In this document: one piece after another, positions 1-8,533 of the stretch | Position numbering within the stretch: the stretch's first letter is position 1 | How the letters are laid out: the number at the start of each line of letters is the position of its first letter | Source: DATMQA01 sp035566895 | Lineage (GTDB): Bacteria > Verrucomicrobiota > Verrucomicrobiia > Limisphaerales > UBA8199 | Assembly (NCBI GenBank): GCA_035566895.1 | Contig: DATMQA010000187.1 | Span: forward strand, 1-39,303 | Length of the DNA: 39,303 nt | Reading direction: 5' to 3' | The notes under the pieces: generated by a model | Database searches by the model: none | Seen by the model: only the letters and a program-made list of their open reading frames with translations | Told to the model about the DNA's origin: nothing | Translations under genes and position numbers: made by a program

Positions 1-152
1 CCGTCATAGCCGGAGTAGTTCGCCGATATACTTCAGCTCGCACCCGGATCTCGTTTGCAACTCACGAAACTCTTCCAATCCTCGCGGCGGTAGCGAATTG
101 AAATGCTTCGAGAAAATACCCCTTGTTCAACGGACTGCTAGATGAATGTGGC

Positions 153-1877
153 ATGCGGACCCGCTCGGCGTTTCGGCCCTGGGCTGTGAGCGTCGCTGTC
201 TTTTGTTTTGCCGCAGCCCCTTTCCTGCAGGCCCAGCAGTTCCGGGCCGCGTGGGCCGATGTTTTCCACGTCGGAATGCAGAATAGCGGGCAGGTGGATG
301 CGATGGTCTCGAACCTGGCTGCCGGACACTACAACGCGGTCGTCGTCCAAGTGCTCGCTTACATGGACACGGCTACGGCCTCGCATGGCGCCTACTGGAA
401 ATCGAGCATCCTTCCCCGCTCCGCCTATGTCACTTCCGGGTTCGATCCGCTGGCTTACCTCTGTACGCAAGCGCACGCCAACGGAATACAGGTCCACGCC
501 TGGCTGGGGGGAAGCGGGGGCGCGATGTATCGAGTGTCCACGAGTTGGCCGCCGACGGGGAACGCGACGCTGACCGCCAACCCGCAGTGGATGATGGTTC
601 CGCAAGCCAACAGCGAAGGAAATGCGGTCGTGCCGGTCGATACGAGCGTTTGCGCGCTGGACATGGGTTCGCCCGATGCGCAGGAGTACATTGTCAGCAT
701 CGTTCGGGAACTGGTGACGAACTACCAAATCGACGGCATCAACTGGGATGATGAGATCAATGGAACCGGGTACACCGCGGGGATGGGATTTCCCGCCTAC
801 AGCCAGACGAATTATGCGCGCTCCGGGCTGGCTCGGTATCGAATCAACACCGGTTATGTGGGCACGCCCAGCGCGACCGACACGGCTTACGGCAACTATC
901 GCCGGCGTTTCAAAAACGAGCTAATGGCACGTTGCCAGGCTGAGATACAGTCGATTAAGACCAACCCACGCCAGCCGCTGCGGCACACGGCGGCGGTGAT
1001 GGCATACAGCCCAGTGCCTTCCAGTTGCAATTTCACCACTTCATCTGCTTTCACGTATTACTCGGACTGGGCGACGATGCTGCAAAATGGGTGGCTCGAT
1101 GCCGCTATTCCTATGGCGTACAGCAGCAGCACGTTTAACTCCTGGTGTGACCGGATCTACCCTTGCTGGCGTTACAACCGGCACATCTACATGGGTCTTG
1201 GCGCCTACCTCAACACAGATGCCACTATTGTTTCAGAGCTTCAATATGCCTATAATGCCGGCTTCAACGGTGGCGTCACCTATTCTTACGCTGTCCCAAA
1301 TTCTTCCGCCACTCCCAGCGACTGGTGGAGTTACGTCGCTGCAAATCTCTATACCAACGCAGCGACGGTTCCCACGATGCCCTGGCGCAATCCGGCCACC
1401 GCCACCGAAGGCATCATGTGGGGCCGGGTGAAGGACGCCAACACGGGGCTTTACGTCGATGACGCCACCGTAACAGTGACAGGCGGGCCGACGGTCAAGA
1501 CCGATGGGAACGGGTATTATGTTGCCACCCTTATTCCGGCGACGGCCGCCGGCACGGTGCATTCGACCACCGCGAGTAAAACCGGGACAGTTCCGCAGAC
1601 CATCAGCAATGCCACGGTTCTGGCGGGCGACATCGTGCGTTATGATTTCAGTCTGAATGATACGGTCCCCCCGTTGGGCGTATTCCGAACGATGACCAAC
1701 ACAATCGTAGTTTGGTGGCAATCGATTCCCCTGGGCTGGAGCCTATTGCAGAACACCAACCTGGGCACGACTAATTGGATTTCGCCGAGCCAAACCGTCA
1801 GTACGAACGGCACAAACAAGTTGATCATCGTCAGCCCGCCGTCCGGCACGCAATTTTACCGGCTGCGGAAGTCGTGA
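153..1877 (+). CDS. Secreted GHL10-type glycoside hydrolase-like protein
   Basis: About 574 aa. I chose the ATG at 153 because a signal peptide (basic n-region, hydrophobic stretch, cut near QAQQ) follows it directly; an upstream TTG at 123 would add ten poor residues. The first ~400 residues fit the glycosyl hydrolase-like 10 family (DUF187/YddW type), a TIM barrel. Visible marks are the early FRAAWADVFHVG, a GINWDDEIN strand carrying acidic residues, and a late IPMAYS strand. A carboxypeptidase-regulatory-like beta domain follows (about 425-510). The last ~65 residues form a beta domain ending FYRLRKS, which I associate with Verrucomicrobiota secreted proteins. The substrate cannot be deduced. 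Probably monocistronic; cbiM starts 145 nt downstream. Confidence 0.85.
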   Translation: MRTRSAFRPWAVSVAVFCFAAAPFLQAQQFRAAWADVFHVGMQNSGQVDAMVSNLAAGHYNAVVVQVLAYMDTATASHGAYWKSSILPRSAYVTSGFDPLAYLCTQAHANGIQVHAWLGGSGGAMYRVSTSWPPTGNATLTANPQWMMVPQANSEGNAVVPVDTSVCALDMGSPDAQEYIVSIVRELVTNYQIDGINWDDEINGTGYTAGMGFPAYSQTNYARSGLARYRINTGYVGTPSATDTAYGNYRRRFKNELMARCQAEIQSIKTNPRQPLRHTAAVMAYSPVPSSCNFTTSSAFTYYSDWATMLQNGWLDAAIPMAYSSSTFNSWCDRIYPCWRYNRHIYMGLGAYLNTDATIVSELQYAYNAGFNGGVTYSYAVPNSSATPSDWWSYVAANLYTNAATVPTMPWRNPATATEGIMWGRVKDANTGLYVDDATVTVTGGPTVKTDGNGYYVATLIPATAAGTVHSTTASKTGTVPQTISNATVLAGDIVRYDFSLNDTVPPLGVFRTMTNTIVVWWQSIPLGWSLLQNTNLGTTNWISPSQTVSTNGTNKLIIVSPPSGTQFYRLRKS

Positions 1878-2022
1878 GGGAGAGAAGATTTCGACTTGCC
1901 CGGCAGATAACGCAGATTGACGCAGTGAGGAGGGGCAAGGCTCACCAAACTGCGCGGTTGCGTGACATTCCCGAGACGGTTACTCTAAAAGGACCTGGGC
2001 CAGGAAGGCGCAGGCTCGAACC

Positions 2023-2991
2023 ATGCATTTGCCGGACGGTTTTTTAGACGCCAGAACCGCGTTGCTGGCCACAGGAGCGGCCGCAGGCGGCGTCGGTATT
2101 GCCTTGCGCCAGGTCCGCAACTCACTGGAACCGCGGCAAATGCCAATGCTGGGTCTGGCCGCGGCCTTCGTCTTTGCGGCACAAATGCTCAATTTTCCGG
2201 TCGCATGGGGCACCTCCGGCCACTTGGTGGGAGGAGTTCTGACCGCGGTGTTGCTGGGCCCCAGCGCGGCGGTGCTGGTGATGACCTGTGTGCTGATGGT
2301 GCAATGCCTGATGTTTGCCGATGGGGGCTTAATGGCGCTAGGAGCCAACGTGTTCAATATGGGCATTGTCAACGTGTGCAGCGGCTATTTTGTTTTCCGG
2401 GCTACGAGGAGTTTGATCCGGATGGAGGAAAGCCGGGCAACGGTTTTTGCGGCGGCGTTCGCCGGTTGGTTTGGAACGGTGCTGGCGTCGATTTCCTGCG
2501 CGGGACAGCTAGCGCTTTCAAAAACCGTGCCGTGGTCCCTGGCGTTCCCAGCGATGGCAAACGTCCACATGATTATCGGGGTGGGTGAGGGGCTGGCGAC
2601 GGGTTTGGTGGTGATGGCCGTGCTCCGAACCCGACCGCAACTGGTGGCCGGCGCCCGAGAACAAGGGCTGGCGGCCGGGGTGGGTTTCATGGGATATGGT
2701 TTGCTCCTGGCGTTGGGGTTGGCGGTTTTTGTTGCGCCGTTTGCCTGCGCGTGGCCGGATGGGTTGGAAGGAGTGGCTCGAGCCATGGGATTCGCGAGCA
2801 AAGCGGTTCCTGGGCCGCTGCCGGCTCCGCTGGCGGATTACCAGTTGCCGTTTATCGGTTCGGCCACTGCGGCGACCGGGATTGCGGGCGTGATCGGGAC
2901 GGTGCTGGCGTTTGTCGCGGCCTACGCCCTGGCCCGCGCGCTGGTGCCGGTACTGGGAACGCCCAAGAAGGATGCACGTTCAGAAACTTGA
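2023..2991 (+). CDS. cbiM: Cobalt/nickel ECF transporter S component CbiM with fused PDGLE domain
   Basis: 322 aa membrane protein that captures Co2+ or Ni2+ for an energy-coupling-factor transporter. It opens with MHLPDGFLD, matching the family N-terminus in which the amino terminus and His2 bind the metal, and carries GTSGHLVGG near residue 67. Six or more hydrophobic segments span roughly residues 1-200. The C-terminus (about 225-315) holds the PDGLE signature at 245-249, the CbiN-like domain, so a separate cbiN is not needed. It overlaps cbiQ by 20 nt and heads a three-gene operon. I saw no convincing cobalamin or NiCo riboswitch in the 145 nt upstream. Co2+ and Ni2+ cannot be told apart from sequence. 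Confidence 0.93.
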   Translation: MHLPDGFLDARTALLATGAAAGGVGIALRQVRNSLEPRQMPMLGLAAAFVFAAQMLNFPVAWGTSGHLVGGVLTAVLLGPSAAVLVMTCVLMVQCLMFADGGLMALGANVFNMGIVNVCSGYFVFRATRSLIRMEESRATVFAAAFAGWFGTVLASISCAGQLALSKTVPWSLAFPAMANVHMIIGVGEGLATGLVVMAVLRTRPQLVAGAREQGLAAGVGFMGYGLLLALGLAVFVAPFACAWPDGLEGVARAMGFASKAVPGPLPAPLADYQLPFIGSATAATGIAGVIGTVLAFVAAYALARALVPVLGTPKKDARSET

Positions 2992-3577
2992 AGCTCGGCG
3001 GCGCACCCTCGTGTCCGGGGCCTGGCCGCGTCTCAAGCTTGTCGGGGCGCTGGTGATTATCACCGGTACGGCGCTGCTGCCCCGGCGAATAGGCGCGCTG
3101 TATCTGCTGCCGACAATCGCCTTGATGGTGCTATGGCCGTTGAGCCGGATGCCGCTGGGCTACACGCTGCGGCGGCTGGTGGTGGTTGAGGTTTTCATTC
3201 TGGGCATAGCGCTGCTTTCCCTGGTGACGCCGTCCGCAGCTCCGGTTTTCTTTTCGGCGCTGGCCAAGAGCAATCTTTGCATTTTTACCATGCTGTTGCT
3301 GACCTGGACGACACCCTTTCATGAGATCCTGGAGGAACTGCGCCGGTTGCGCCTGCCATCGGTGATGCTGACCACGCTGGCGCTAATGTATCGTTACCTG
3401 CCTGTGCTGGCGGAGGAGTCCCGGCGCATGCAACGGGCGCGCGCCAGCCGGACTTTCCGCCGGCGGAACCGCCTGGCCTGGCACAATCTGACGACGATCA
3501 TCGGCCAGCTATTTGTTCGCAGCGCCGAACGGGCGGAGCGGATTTACCTGGCGATGTGCTCCCGGGGCTGGAAATGA
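2972..3577 (+). CDS. cbiQ: ECF transporter transmembrane component CbiQ
   Basis: 201 aa integral membrane T component that couples ATP hydrolysis by CbiO to metal release from CbiM. I chose the ATG at 2972, inside the end of cbiM, because the product begins with a basic amphipathic stretch (MHVQKLEARRR) before the first membrane segment. The upstream in-frame start at 2912 only reads through cbiM. Hydrophobic segments fall at about 20-60, 65-85 and 95-115. Basic coupling motifs follow: RRMQRARASR near 150 and ERAERIYLAMCSRGW at the C-terminus. Its stop overlaps the cbiO start as ATGA (3574-3577), so translation is probably coupled. Confidence 0.9.
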   Translation: MHVQKLEARRRTLVSGAWPRLKLVGALVIITGTALLPRRIGALYLLPTIALMVLWPLSRMPLGYTLRRLVVVEVFILGIALLSLVTPSAAPVFFSALAKSNLCIFTMLLLTWTTPFHEILEELRRLRLPSVMLTTLALMYRYLPVLAEESRRMQRARASRTFRRRNRLAWHNLTTIIGQLFVRSAERAERIYLAMCSRGWK

Positions 3578-4332
3578 GCACGGCTGTCGAAGTTCGCCAG
3601 CTTTCCTATGGGTATCCCCAGATGCCGTCGGGGCTGGCGCTGGACCGGCTTTCCTTCACGGTGGCCGAAAACGAATGCATCGCGGTGCTCGGCCCGAATG
3701 GCGCGGGAAAATCGACACTGCTGCTACACCTCAACGGTCTTTTACCCGAGCATCCGCCGCGCGAACCGAATATCTGGATAGCCGGGCAACCGCTCACGGC
3801 CAAAACGCTCGACACTGTCCGCCAACGAGTGGGACTTCTGTTTCAAGACCCGGACGACCAGCTAATCTCGGCGACGGTTTTTGAGGATGTCTCGTTTGGT
3901 CCACGGCAAATGGGCCGCGATGGACTGCCGCTACGCGAGTTAGTGGAACAATCGTTGGGACTGGTCGGGTTGCGCGGGTTCGAAGACCGGGAACCGCACC
4001 GGCTCAGCCACGGCGAGAAACGGAGAGTCTGCCTGGCCGGCGTGCTGGCCTGCCAACCGACGGTCCTGGTGCTCGATGAGCCCACCAGCGACCTTGATCC
4101 GCGTGGCCGGCGGGAATTCAAGCATCTGCTGCAGTCGCTGCCCGGCGCCAAAATCATCGCTACCCACGACCTGGAACTGGTGGTGGACCTGTGCTCGCGG
4201 GTGCTGATTCTGGATGAGGGAAAGCTGGTGGCCGAAGGACAGACAGTGCCGTTGCTTTCCAATGAGACGTTGATGCTGGCGCATGGCCTGGAAAAGCCGC
4301 ATAGTTTGCTGCATCGGCATCCGCATGGGTGA
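3574..4332 (+). CDS. cbiO: ECF transporter ATP-binding protein CbiO
   Basis: 252 aa ABC ATPase energising cobalt/nickel uptake with CbiM and CbiQ. Visible motifs are Walker A GPNGAGKS, Q-loop LFQDPDDQL, ABC signature LSHGEKRR, Walker B VLVLDEPTSDLDP and the switch histidine in ATHD. QDPDDQ is typical of the ECF/CbiO group. The ATG at 3574 overlaps the cbiQ stop (ATGA) and is preferred to an in-frame start at 3556 inside cbiQ. The stop codon is also the beginning of a degenerate heptanucleotide repeat (4329-4363), so repeat DNA abuts the operon end exactly. Confidence 0.94.
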   Translation: MSTAVEVRQLSYGYPQMPSGLALDRLSFTVAENECIAVLGPNGAGKSTLLLHLNGLLPEHPPREPNIWIAGQPLTAKTLDTVRQRVGLLFQDPDDQLISATVFEDVSFGPRQMGRDGLPLRELVEQSLGLVGLRGFEDREPHRLSHGEKRRVCLAGVLACQPTVLVLDEPTSDLDPRGRREFKHLLQSLPGAKIIATHDLELVVDLCSRVLILDEGKLVAEGQTVPLLSNETLMLAHGLEKPHSLLHRHPHG

Positions 4333-4380
4333 GACGTGAAACGTGATGCGTGAATAGTGAACCCCGCTTCCACGTTTCAC
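4329..4380. repeat. Degenerate heptanucleotide tract with inverted arm at the cbiO end
   Basis: Five consecutive 7-nt units of the form GTGANNN (for example GTGAAAC, GTGATGC) run from 4329 to 4363, starting on the cbiO stop codon. A 10-nt inverted partner, CACGTTTCAC at 4371-4380, pairs with GTGAAACGTG at 4336-4345. There is no T-run, so it is a poor intrinsic terminator. The unit resembles tracts at 5170-5281, 9868-9902 and 11126-11216. Confidence 0.7.
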
Positions 4381-4502
4381 ATTTGATCCATCAGGTGGCG
4401 GGATGTGGATGTTGCGTACTCTGCATTCACTTCACGGATTTGCTTGACGGCGATGCCGCTCGGAGGATACGGAAAACAGAAGCAATCCGAAGGCGTAAGA
4501 GT

Positions 4503-4946
4503 ATGATCGATGAAAGACATTGTCCGTTTTGCAAAGGGCCCGCGGCGAAGGGTTGCGCGCACCTGGCGCTGGCAGTCGAAGGGCGCGATTTTGTGCGTCA
4601 TTGCATCGAGCTATGCCATGGTCAAGGACAATGGCGAACGCTGCGCGAGCAACGGCGCGCCCAGCAGCGCCAGACGGGGGACTGGACGCCGGACCAAGAG
4701 GATTTCACCTGGCTGGAAACGGCTTTTTGCGAGAAGTTCCTCAAGCGGCTCACCTGGTTTGGAGGCATGGATTATGAATGGCGCAGCGGCCCGAAAGATG
4801 GGCAGGGCGGTTTTTGGGTGCTGTTGTGGTCCAAAGACCCGGAGCGGCTTTGGTGGGAATTGCGGGACGAACTGGAGCGCCACGGCGCGGAGCGGCCGCA
4901 AAGCCAACCTTCGGCGCCGTGGCTGATCTGGTCGGAGACCAGATAG
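4503..4946 (+). CDS. Hypothetical protein with Cys/His-rich N-terminus
   Basis: 147 aa, family not recognised. The ATG at 4503 gives a product starting MIDERHCPFCKG; the 150 nt upstream in this frame is repeat-derived. The N-terminus holds CPFC, GCAH and HCIELCH (residues about 7-37), a pattern that could bind zinc. The rest is rich in Trp and charged residues (WLETAF, WFGGMDYEW, VLLWSKDPERLWWEL) and looks soluble. No signal peptide or membrane segment is seen. It converges on the histidine kinase gene, whose stop lies 2 nt away, and its 3' end forms an 8-bp hairpin (4926-4944). Function unknown. Confidence 0.7.
   Translation: MIDERHCPFCKGPAAKGCAHLALAVEGRDFVRHCIELCHGQGQWRTLREQRRAQQRQTGDWTPDQEDFTWLETAFCEKFLKRLTWFGGMDYEWRSGPKDGQGGFWVLLWSKDPERLWWELRDELERHGAERPQSQPSAPWLIWSETR
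4926..4944. terminator. Hairpin between convergent genes, weak terminator candidate
   Basis: ATCTGGTC (4926-4933) pairs with GACCAGAT (4937-4944) across a 3-nt loop at the junction of the convergent hypothetical and histidine kinase genes. Position suits a bidirectional terminator, but no T-run follows on either strand. Confidence 0.35.
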
Positions 4947-4948
4947 GG

Positions 4949-6967
4949 TTACGCTCCGGGCAATTCGAGCCAGAAGCGGCTGCCCTTACCGGGCTCTGAG
5001 TCCACGCCGGCGCGGCCGCCCATGCGCTCGGCGGCCTTCTTGATGATCGCCAGCCCGAGGCCCGTGCCTTCGTAGTCGCTGCTGAGACGAGTAAAAAGCT
5101 CGAAGACCTTCTTCTGTGCTTCAGGTGAAATTCCGATACCATTGTCTTCGACCCAAAGGCGGACAGCAGGTGACGTGTGACGGGTGGCGAGTGAGGGGCC
5201 GGAGGGCTCCTGGGAATGTGGAACGTCGAAGGCTGTCGAGGGCTCGTGGGTCTGGACTTCTGGTTTTGAGCTTTGGACTTGCTCAGTCCAGATTCGGATG
5301 CGGGGTTTGATGCCGGGGCCCACGAACTTGATGGCGTTGCTCAAGAGATTGGTGAGGCACTGGGTCAGCGAGGCTTCGTGGCCGAGCATCGGCAGCAGCG
5401 GGTCGGCGAGCGTGATCTCGGCACGGGGCTGCTGGAGTTCCGGACGCTCGGCGATCAGCTCCCGGAGCAGCTTTCGAACATCGACGGGATTGAATTCAAG
5501 GTGCTGGCGAGAGATGCGGCTGAAAGCCAACACGTCCTGCATCAGGCGGTCCATGCGCGAGGCGGCGGCGACGACTTTATTGAGCAGATCGCTGGCCTCG
5601 GCAGGCAGGACGGCACTGTGGTCTTCCAAGACGATATTGGTGAGAGTACTAATGGCGCGCAACGGAGCGCGCATGTCGTGGGAAAGGCTGTAGGAAAAGG
5701 CTTCCAGTTCGGAAATGGTCTCGCGCAGTTGAGCTGTGCGTCGCGCGACTTCGTTTTTGAGATTGACGGCGTGAGCCGCCAAAGCGGCCTGCGCCTGAAG
5801 CAGCGCGGTTTCCGTGCGCTTTCGCGCGGTAATATCCCGAGCGTTCTTGGAGACACCGACGACTTTGCCGTCCGCATCGCGAATCGGCGAAAAAGTCAGC
5901 GACACATCGATATGGTGGCCATCTTTGGTTACGCGAACGCTTTCGTAATGTTCGATGCGCTCGCCGCGGCACAAACGTTCCAGAATCCGCTCCTCCTCGG
6001 CGAGGCGTTCGGGAGGGATGAGGCGCGCCACAGGCTGGCCGATGATTTCCTCCGGGTGATAGCCATAGAGGCGTTGAGCTCCCGCATTCCAGGTGGTAAT
6101 GAGGCCGGTGAGGTCCTTGCTGATAATAGCGTCATCGGAAGACTCCACGATAGCCGCCAACCGGTCGCGGGCCGCTTCGGTCTCGCGGCGCTGCGTGATG
6201 TCGCGCAGAATCACGGTGAAGAGTTTTTCGCCGCCGACCTCCACCTGGGAAATGGAGGCTTCGATGGGAAACTCCTCGCCGTTAGCCCGCAAGCCGCTGA
6301 TGGCACCCAAGGCTCCCATGCGCCGGGTGCTCACGCCGGTGCGGCTGAACTGCTCGACATGCCGGGTATGCTGGTGGTGCAAGCGCTGAGGGATAAACTG
6401 CCCGATGTTGTGACCGAGGGCTTCGTTGGTGCGGACGCCAAACATTTTCTCGGCGGCGGGATTGAACAGGACGACGCGCTGGGAGCCATCGATCGAGATG
6501 ATCGCGTCCATGGCTGAGCCAATGATGGCGTTGAGGCGCGCGGTGGTATTGGCCAACTCCTGTTCCGCCTGCTTGCGCTGGGTGATCTCGGTATTGACCT
6601 CGACGATGGCCTCCAGTTTTCCACCGTTGTCCAGGTAGGGAATCCATTCGCAAGCGACGGTGATGCTGGCGCCGTCGCTCCGGACGTGAGTGCATTCTCC
6701 CCGCCATTGCCGGCCGGTGCGGAGCAAAGCGAAGATCTTTTCGAGCGGCTCAGGGAACAGAGTTTGGAGAAGTTCATGGCCGAGCCGCCCCAAGGCTTGC
6801 TCCCTGGTGAAGCCGTACATGAGCTCAGCGGAGCGATTCCAGTAAACAATTTTGCCCTGAGGATCTCGCATCAGGACAGGGCTTAACTCCAGCAGGAGGG
6901 CCTGACGGCGCAGGGTCTCCTCCTGTTTAGCGTCGGCGGTGGGTTTAAAAGCTCGGGACCGGCTCAT
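4949..6967 (-). CDS. Cytoplasmic triple-PAS sensor histidine kinase with repeat-derived insert
   Basis: 672 aa; I chose the ATG at 6967 (MSRSRAF). PAS 1 spans about 25-140, PAS 2 about 142-265 and PAS 3 about 270-390, each closing with a PAC-type DITxR/EITQR element. A short coiled coil follows, then HisKA with phospho-acceptor His430 in SYSLSHDMRAP, then a HATPase domain with N-box (LTNLLSNAIKFV), DNGIGI and GTGLGLAI. No membrane segment is visible, so it is a soluble sensor. Residues about 563-600, between the N-box and DNGIGI, are a Pro/Ser/Thr-rich insert whose DNA (5170-5281) has a 7-nt period. The insert sits at a likely beta-turn, so activity may survive. No partner regulator is adjacent. 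Confidence 0.9.
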   Translation of the reverse strand: MSRSRAFKPTADAKQEETLRRQALLLELSPVLMRDPQGKIVYWNRSAELMYGFTREQALGRLGHELLQTLFPEPLEKIFALLRTGRQWRGECTHVRSDGASITVACEWIPYLDNGGKLEAIVEVNTEITQRKQAEQELANTTARLNAIIGSAMDAIISIDGSQRVVLFNPAAEKMFGVRTNEALGHNIGQFIPQRLHHQHTRHVEQFSRTGVSTRRMGALGAISGLRANGEEFPIEASISQVEVGGEKLFTVILRDITQRRETEAARDRLAAIVESSDDAIISKDLTGLITTWNAGAQRLYGYHPEEIIGQPVARLIPPERLAEEERILERLCRGERIEHYESVRVTKDGHHIDVSLTFSPIRDADGKVVGVSKNARDITARKRTETALLQAQAALAAHAVNLKNEVARRTAQLRETISELEAFSYSLSHDMRAPLRAISTLTNIVLEDHSAVLPAEASDLLNKVVAAASRMDRLMQDVLAFSRISRQHLEFNPVDVRKLLRELIAERPELQQPRAEITLADPLLPMLGHEASLTQCLTNLLSNAIKFVGPGIKPRIRIWTEQVQSSKPEVQTHEPSTAFDVPHSQEPSGPSLATRHTSPAVRLWVEDNGIGISPEAQKKVFELFTRLSSDYEGTGLGLAIIKKAAERMGGRAGVDSEPGKGSRFWLELPGA
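5170..5281. repeat. Degenerate heptanucleotide tract inside the kinase ORF
   Basis: Units GTGACGT, GTGACGG, GTGGCGA and GTGAGGG run from 5170; TGGACTT-like units close the tract at about 5254-5281, and the two ends keep the same 7-nt phase (63 nt apart, nine units). It codes for the extra residues in the HATPase domain of the kinase. Both unit types recur together at 11126-11216. Confidence 0.65.
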
Positions 6968-7093
6968 TGCTCTATGCACGCAAGAGTGTGAGTGAGAATT
7001 CTGTCTCCCCCCACCTTTGCCTAATCTGGTTACGTTTCTATAGGGTACGTACCCCAGGTTGGGCGATTTGCAAGGCGTAGCGTGGAGTTCAAT

Positions 7094-7136
7094 GTTCAAT
7101 GCGCCTCAATTCGGTTTGAGAGAAGGCGCATTGAAC
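7094..7136. repeat. 12-bp perfect inverted repeat
   Basis: GTTCAATGCGCC (7094-7105) and GGCGCATTGAAC (7125-7136) are exact reverse complements around a 19-nt loop. The right arm lies in the 3' end of the small minus-strand ORF, the left arm just past its stop. It may be a 3' hairpin stabilising or terminating that transcript, though no T-run follows. Confidence 0.6.
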
Positions 7137-7288
7137 TCGCGCAGGCGACGGGTGCGTTCGATTTCCCGAGTCATCCAGAGGACGGCCAGGATAATCGCCA
7201 GGGCGACAGCCCCCAACACGAACCAGGGCCAATGGTGGCGGTGTGGCGGAGTTGCTGTTTGCTTGTCGGTATCTGATAACATGCGCAC
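7106..7288 (-). CDS. Small single-pass membrane protein
   Basis: 60 aa from a GTG at 7288, or 58 aa from the ATG at 7282. It has a short polar N-terminus, one clear membrane segment (WFVLGAVALAIILAVLW, about residues 21-38) and a basic C-terminal tail (TREIERTRRLREF), so the tail is probably cytoplasmic by the positive-inside rule. It begins 7 nt after the stop of the glycosyltransferase gene on the same strand, so the two are probably co-transcribed. No family recognised; a helper for membrane glycan assembly is only a guess from context. Confidence 0.55.
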   Translation of the reverse strand: MRMLSDTDKQTATPPHRHHWPWFVLGAVALAIILAVLWMTREIERTRRLREFNAPSLKPN

Positions 7289-7295
7289 GGTCTTT

Positions 7296-8504
7296 TCAAA
7301 TCCTGAACCGAACGAGAATTCGCCGGAGGAGCCGCAACGGAGGTGAGAACCACCATTGATTAGGCGACTCGAGAATCGGTTTGGGAGTCCAGCGTTGAGG
7401 CCAGGTGAGAGGCTTAGTGGGAGGCGGCGGCAGCGCGCCCAGCCAACGGTCGGTCATGGCGGGCACGGAGAATTCGGCGCGGACTTTTTCGCGCGCGTTT
7501 TGGGCGAAGCGCCGCAGGTCCGGGCGATGCCGGTGGAGCCAGATAACGGCTTCGGCATAGCCGCGGGTGTCGTTCGGAGGGACCCGTTTGCCGGTGGTGT
7601 CATCAACCAATTCGCGGACGCCAGAGGGCAAATCGCTGACGACGGGCACCAGGCCGCAGCCCATGGCTTCGACCAGGCTGAGCGGCAATCCTTCGTAAGA
7701 GGAGGCGAGCAGGAACACGTCGTGAGCCGCCAATAACTGCGGCACATCGGCATAGAGGACCCGGCCTGGAAACGAAACACTCTGGGCCGGGGAAGAAGTT
7801 TTCATTGCGCTCTTCAACCATTCCTCTTCGGGACCGGCGCCGGCAATGGTCCAGTGGAACGGGATGCCGGCGGCCTGGAGGGCCTGAAGAATCTCCGGGA
7901 AGAGCTGCACGCGCTTCTGTTCCCGCTGCAACCGGCCCAGGTAAAGAAGGCGCAGGGGAGCAGTGTCGTCCGCTGACCTGGGGACGATTTGCTCTGGAAT
8001 GGGCACTCCCAGGGGCAAATAGCGGACGGCAACCCGCCCAAACTCGGGCATGGATTGAACGGTCTGCTGGATGGTTTTGGAGACGGCCGCCATCAGGTCC
8101 ACATGCGGCGCGTAAAAGCCGATGAGTTTATACGTGCCGCGATCGTGGGATTGGGCGGTGCCGATGCGGAAAACGCCCGGCGGCACATAGCGCAGCACCT
8201 CGAAGGAAGTCGCCGAGAGATTCGCGATGACGACGGTAGGTTGAAATCGGGCCAACTCGCGCAACAATAGCACCAGACGGTCCTCGTAAATGAGACGCCG
8301 ATGGTCGGTGGTGAAGAGCGGAATTTTTAACCGGTTGAAATCCAGCGCCAGCGGATTGTCCTGTTCGAAGCTGAAGACCTGGGTGGGGATACCTCGACGA
8401 AGCAGCTCGCCGGCGAAATTACAGAGAAAAGTGGTCGTGCCGCCGAGGTCCAAGACACCCGTGACGAGAGCGATCCGGTGGGGTCTCGAAATCTCTTGAG
8501 TCAC
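7296..8504 (-). CDS. GT4-family glycosyltransferase
   Basis: 402 aa GT-B fold enzyme starting at GTG 8504. The N-terminus IALVTGVLDLGGTTTFLCNF fits the acceptor domain of GT4 enzymes. The donor domain has LLYLGRL and the EX7E region SSYEGLPLSLVEAMGCG, followed by VPVVSDLPSGVRELV. The C-terminus is Pro/Trp-rich and then basic (LLRRILVRFRI), which could attach to the membrane. It is divergent from a second GT4 gene with only 29 nt between starts, too little for two normal promoters back to back. Likely builds a surface glycan; donor and acceptor sugars unknown. Confidence 0.88.
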   Translation of the reverse strand: MTQEISRPHRIALVTGVLDLGGTTTFLCNFAGELLRRGIPTQVFSFEQDNPLALDFNRLKIPLFTTDHRRLIYEDRLVLLLRELARFQPTVVIANLSATSFEVLRYVPPGVFRIGTAQSHDRGTYKLIGFYAPHVDLMAAVSKTIQQTVQSMPEFGRVAVRYLPLGVPIPEQIVPRSADDTAPLRLLYLGRLQREQKRVQLFPEILQALQAAGIPFHWTIAGAGPEEEWLKSAMKTSSPAQSVSFPGRVLYADVPQLLAAHDVFLLASSYEGLPLSLVEAMGCGLVPVVSDLPSGVRELVDDTTGKRVPPNDTRGYAEAVIWLHRHRPDLRRFAQNAREKVRAEFSVPAMTDRWLGALPPPPTKPLTWPQRWTPKPILESPNQWWFSPPLRLLRRILVRFRI

Positions 8505-8533
8505 TGTGTTTCGCTATTACAAACTCCGGGCCG

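Noticed and set aside
4..122. Minus-strand reading ending in the first bases (ELKYIGELLRL)
   Set aside because: About 38 codons with no ATG/GTG start before an upstream stop; coding-like look but unsupported.
1878..2022. Cobalamin or NiCo riboswitch before cbiM
   Set aside because: No recognisable core motif could be aligned; the leader includes GCAGATT-type repeat sequence instead.
5273..6517. 414-aa plus-strand ORF
   Set aside because: It is antisense to the histidine kinase, whose PAS, HisKA and HATPase motifs are clear.
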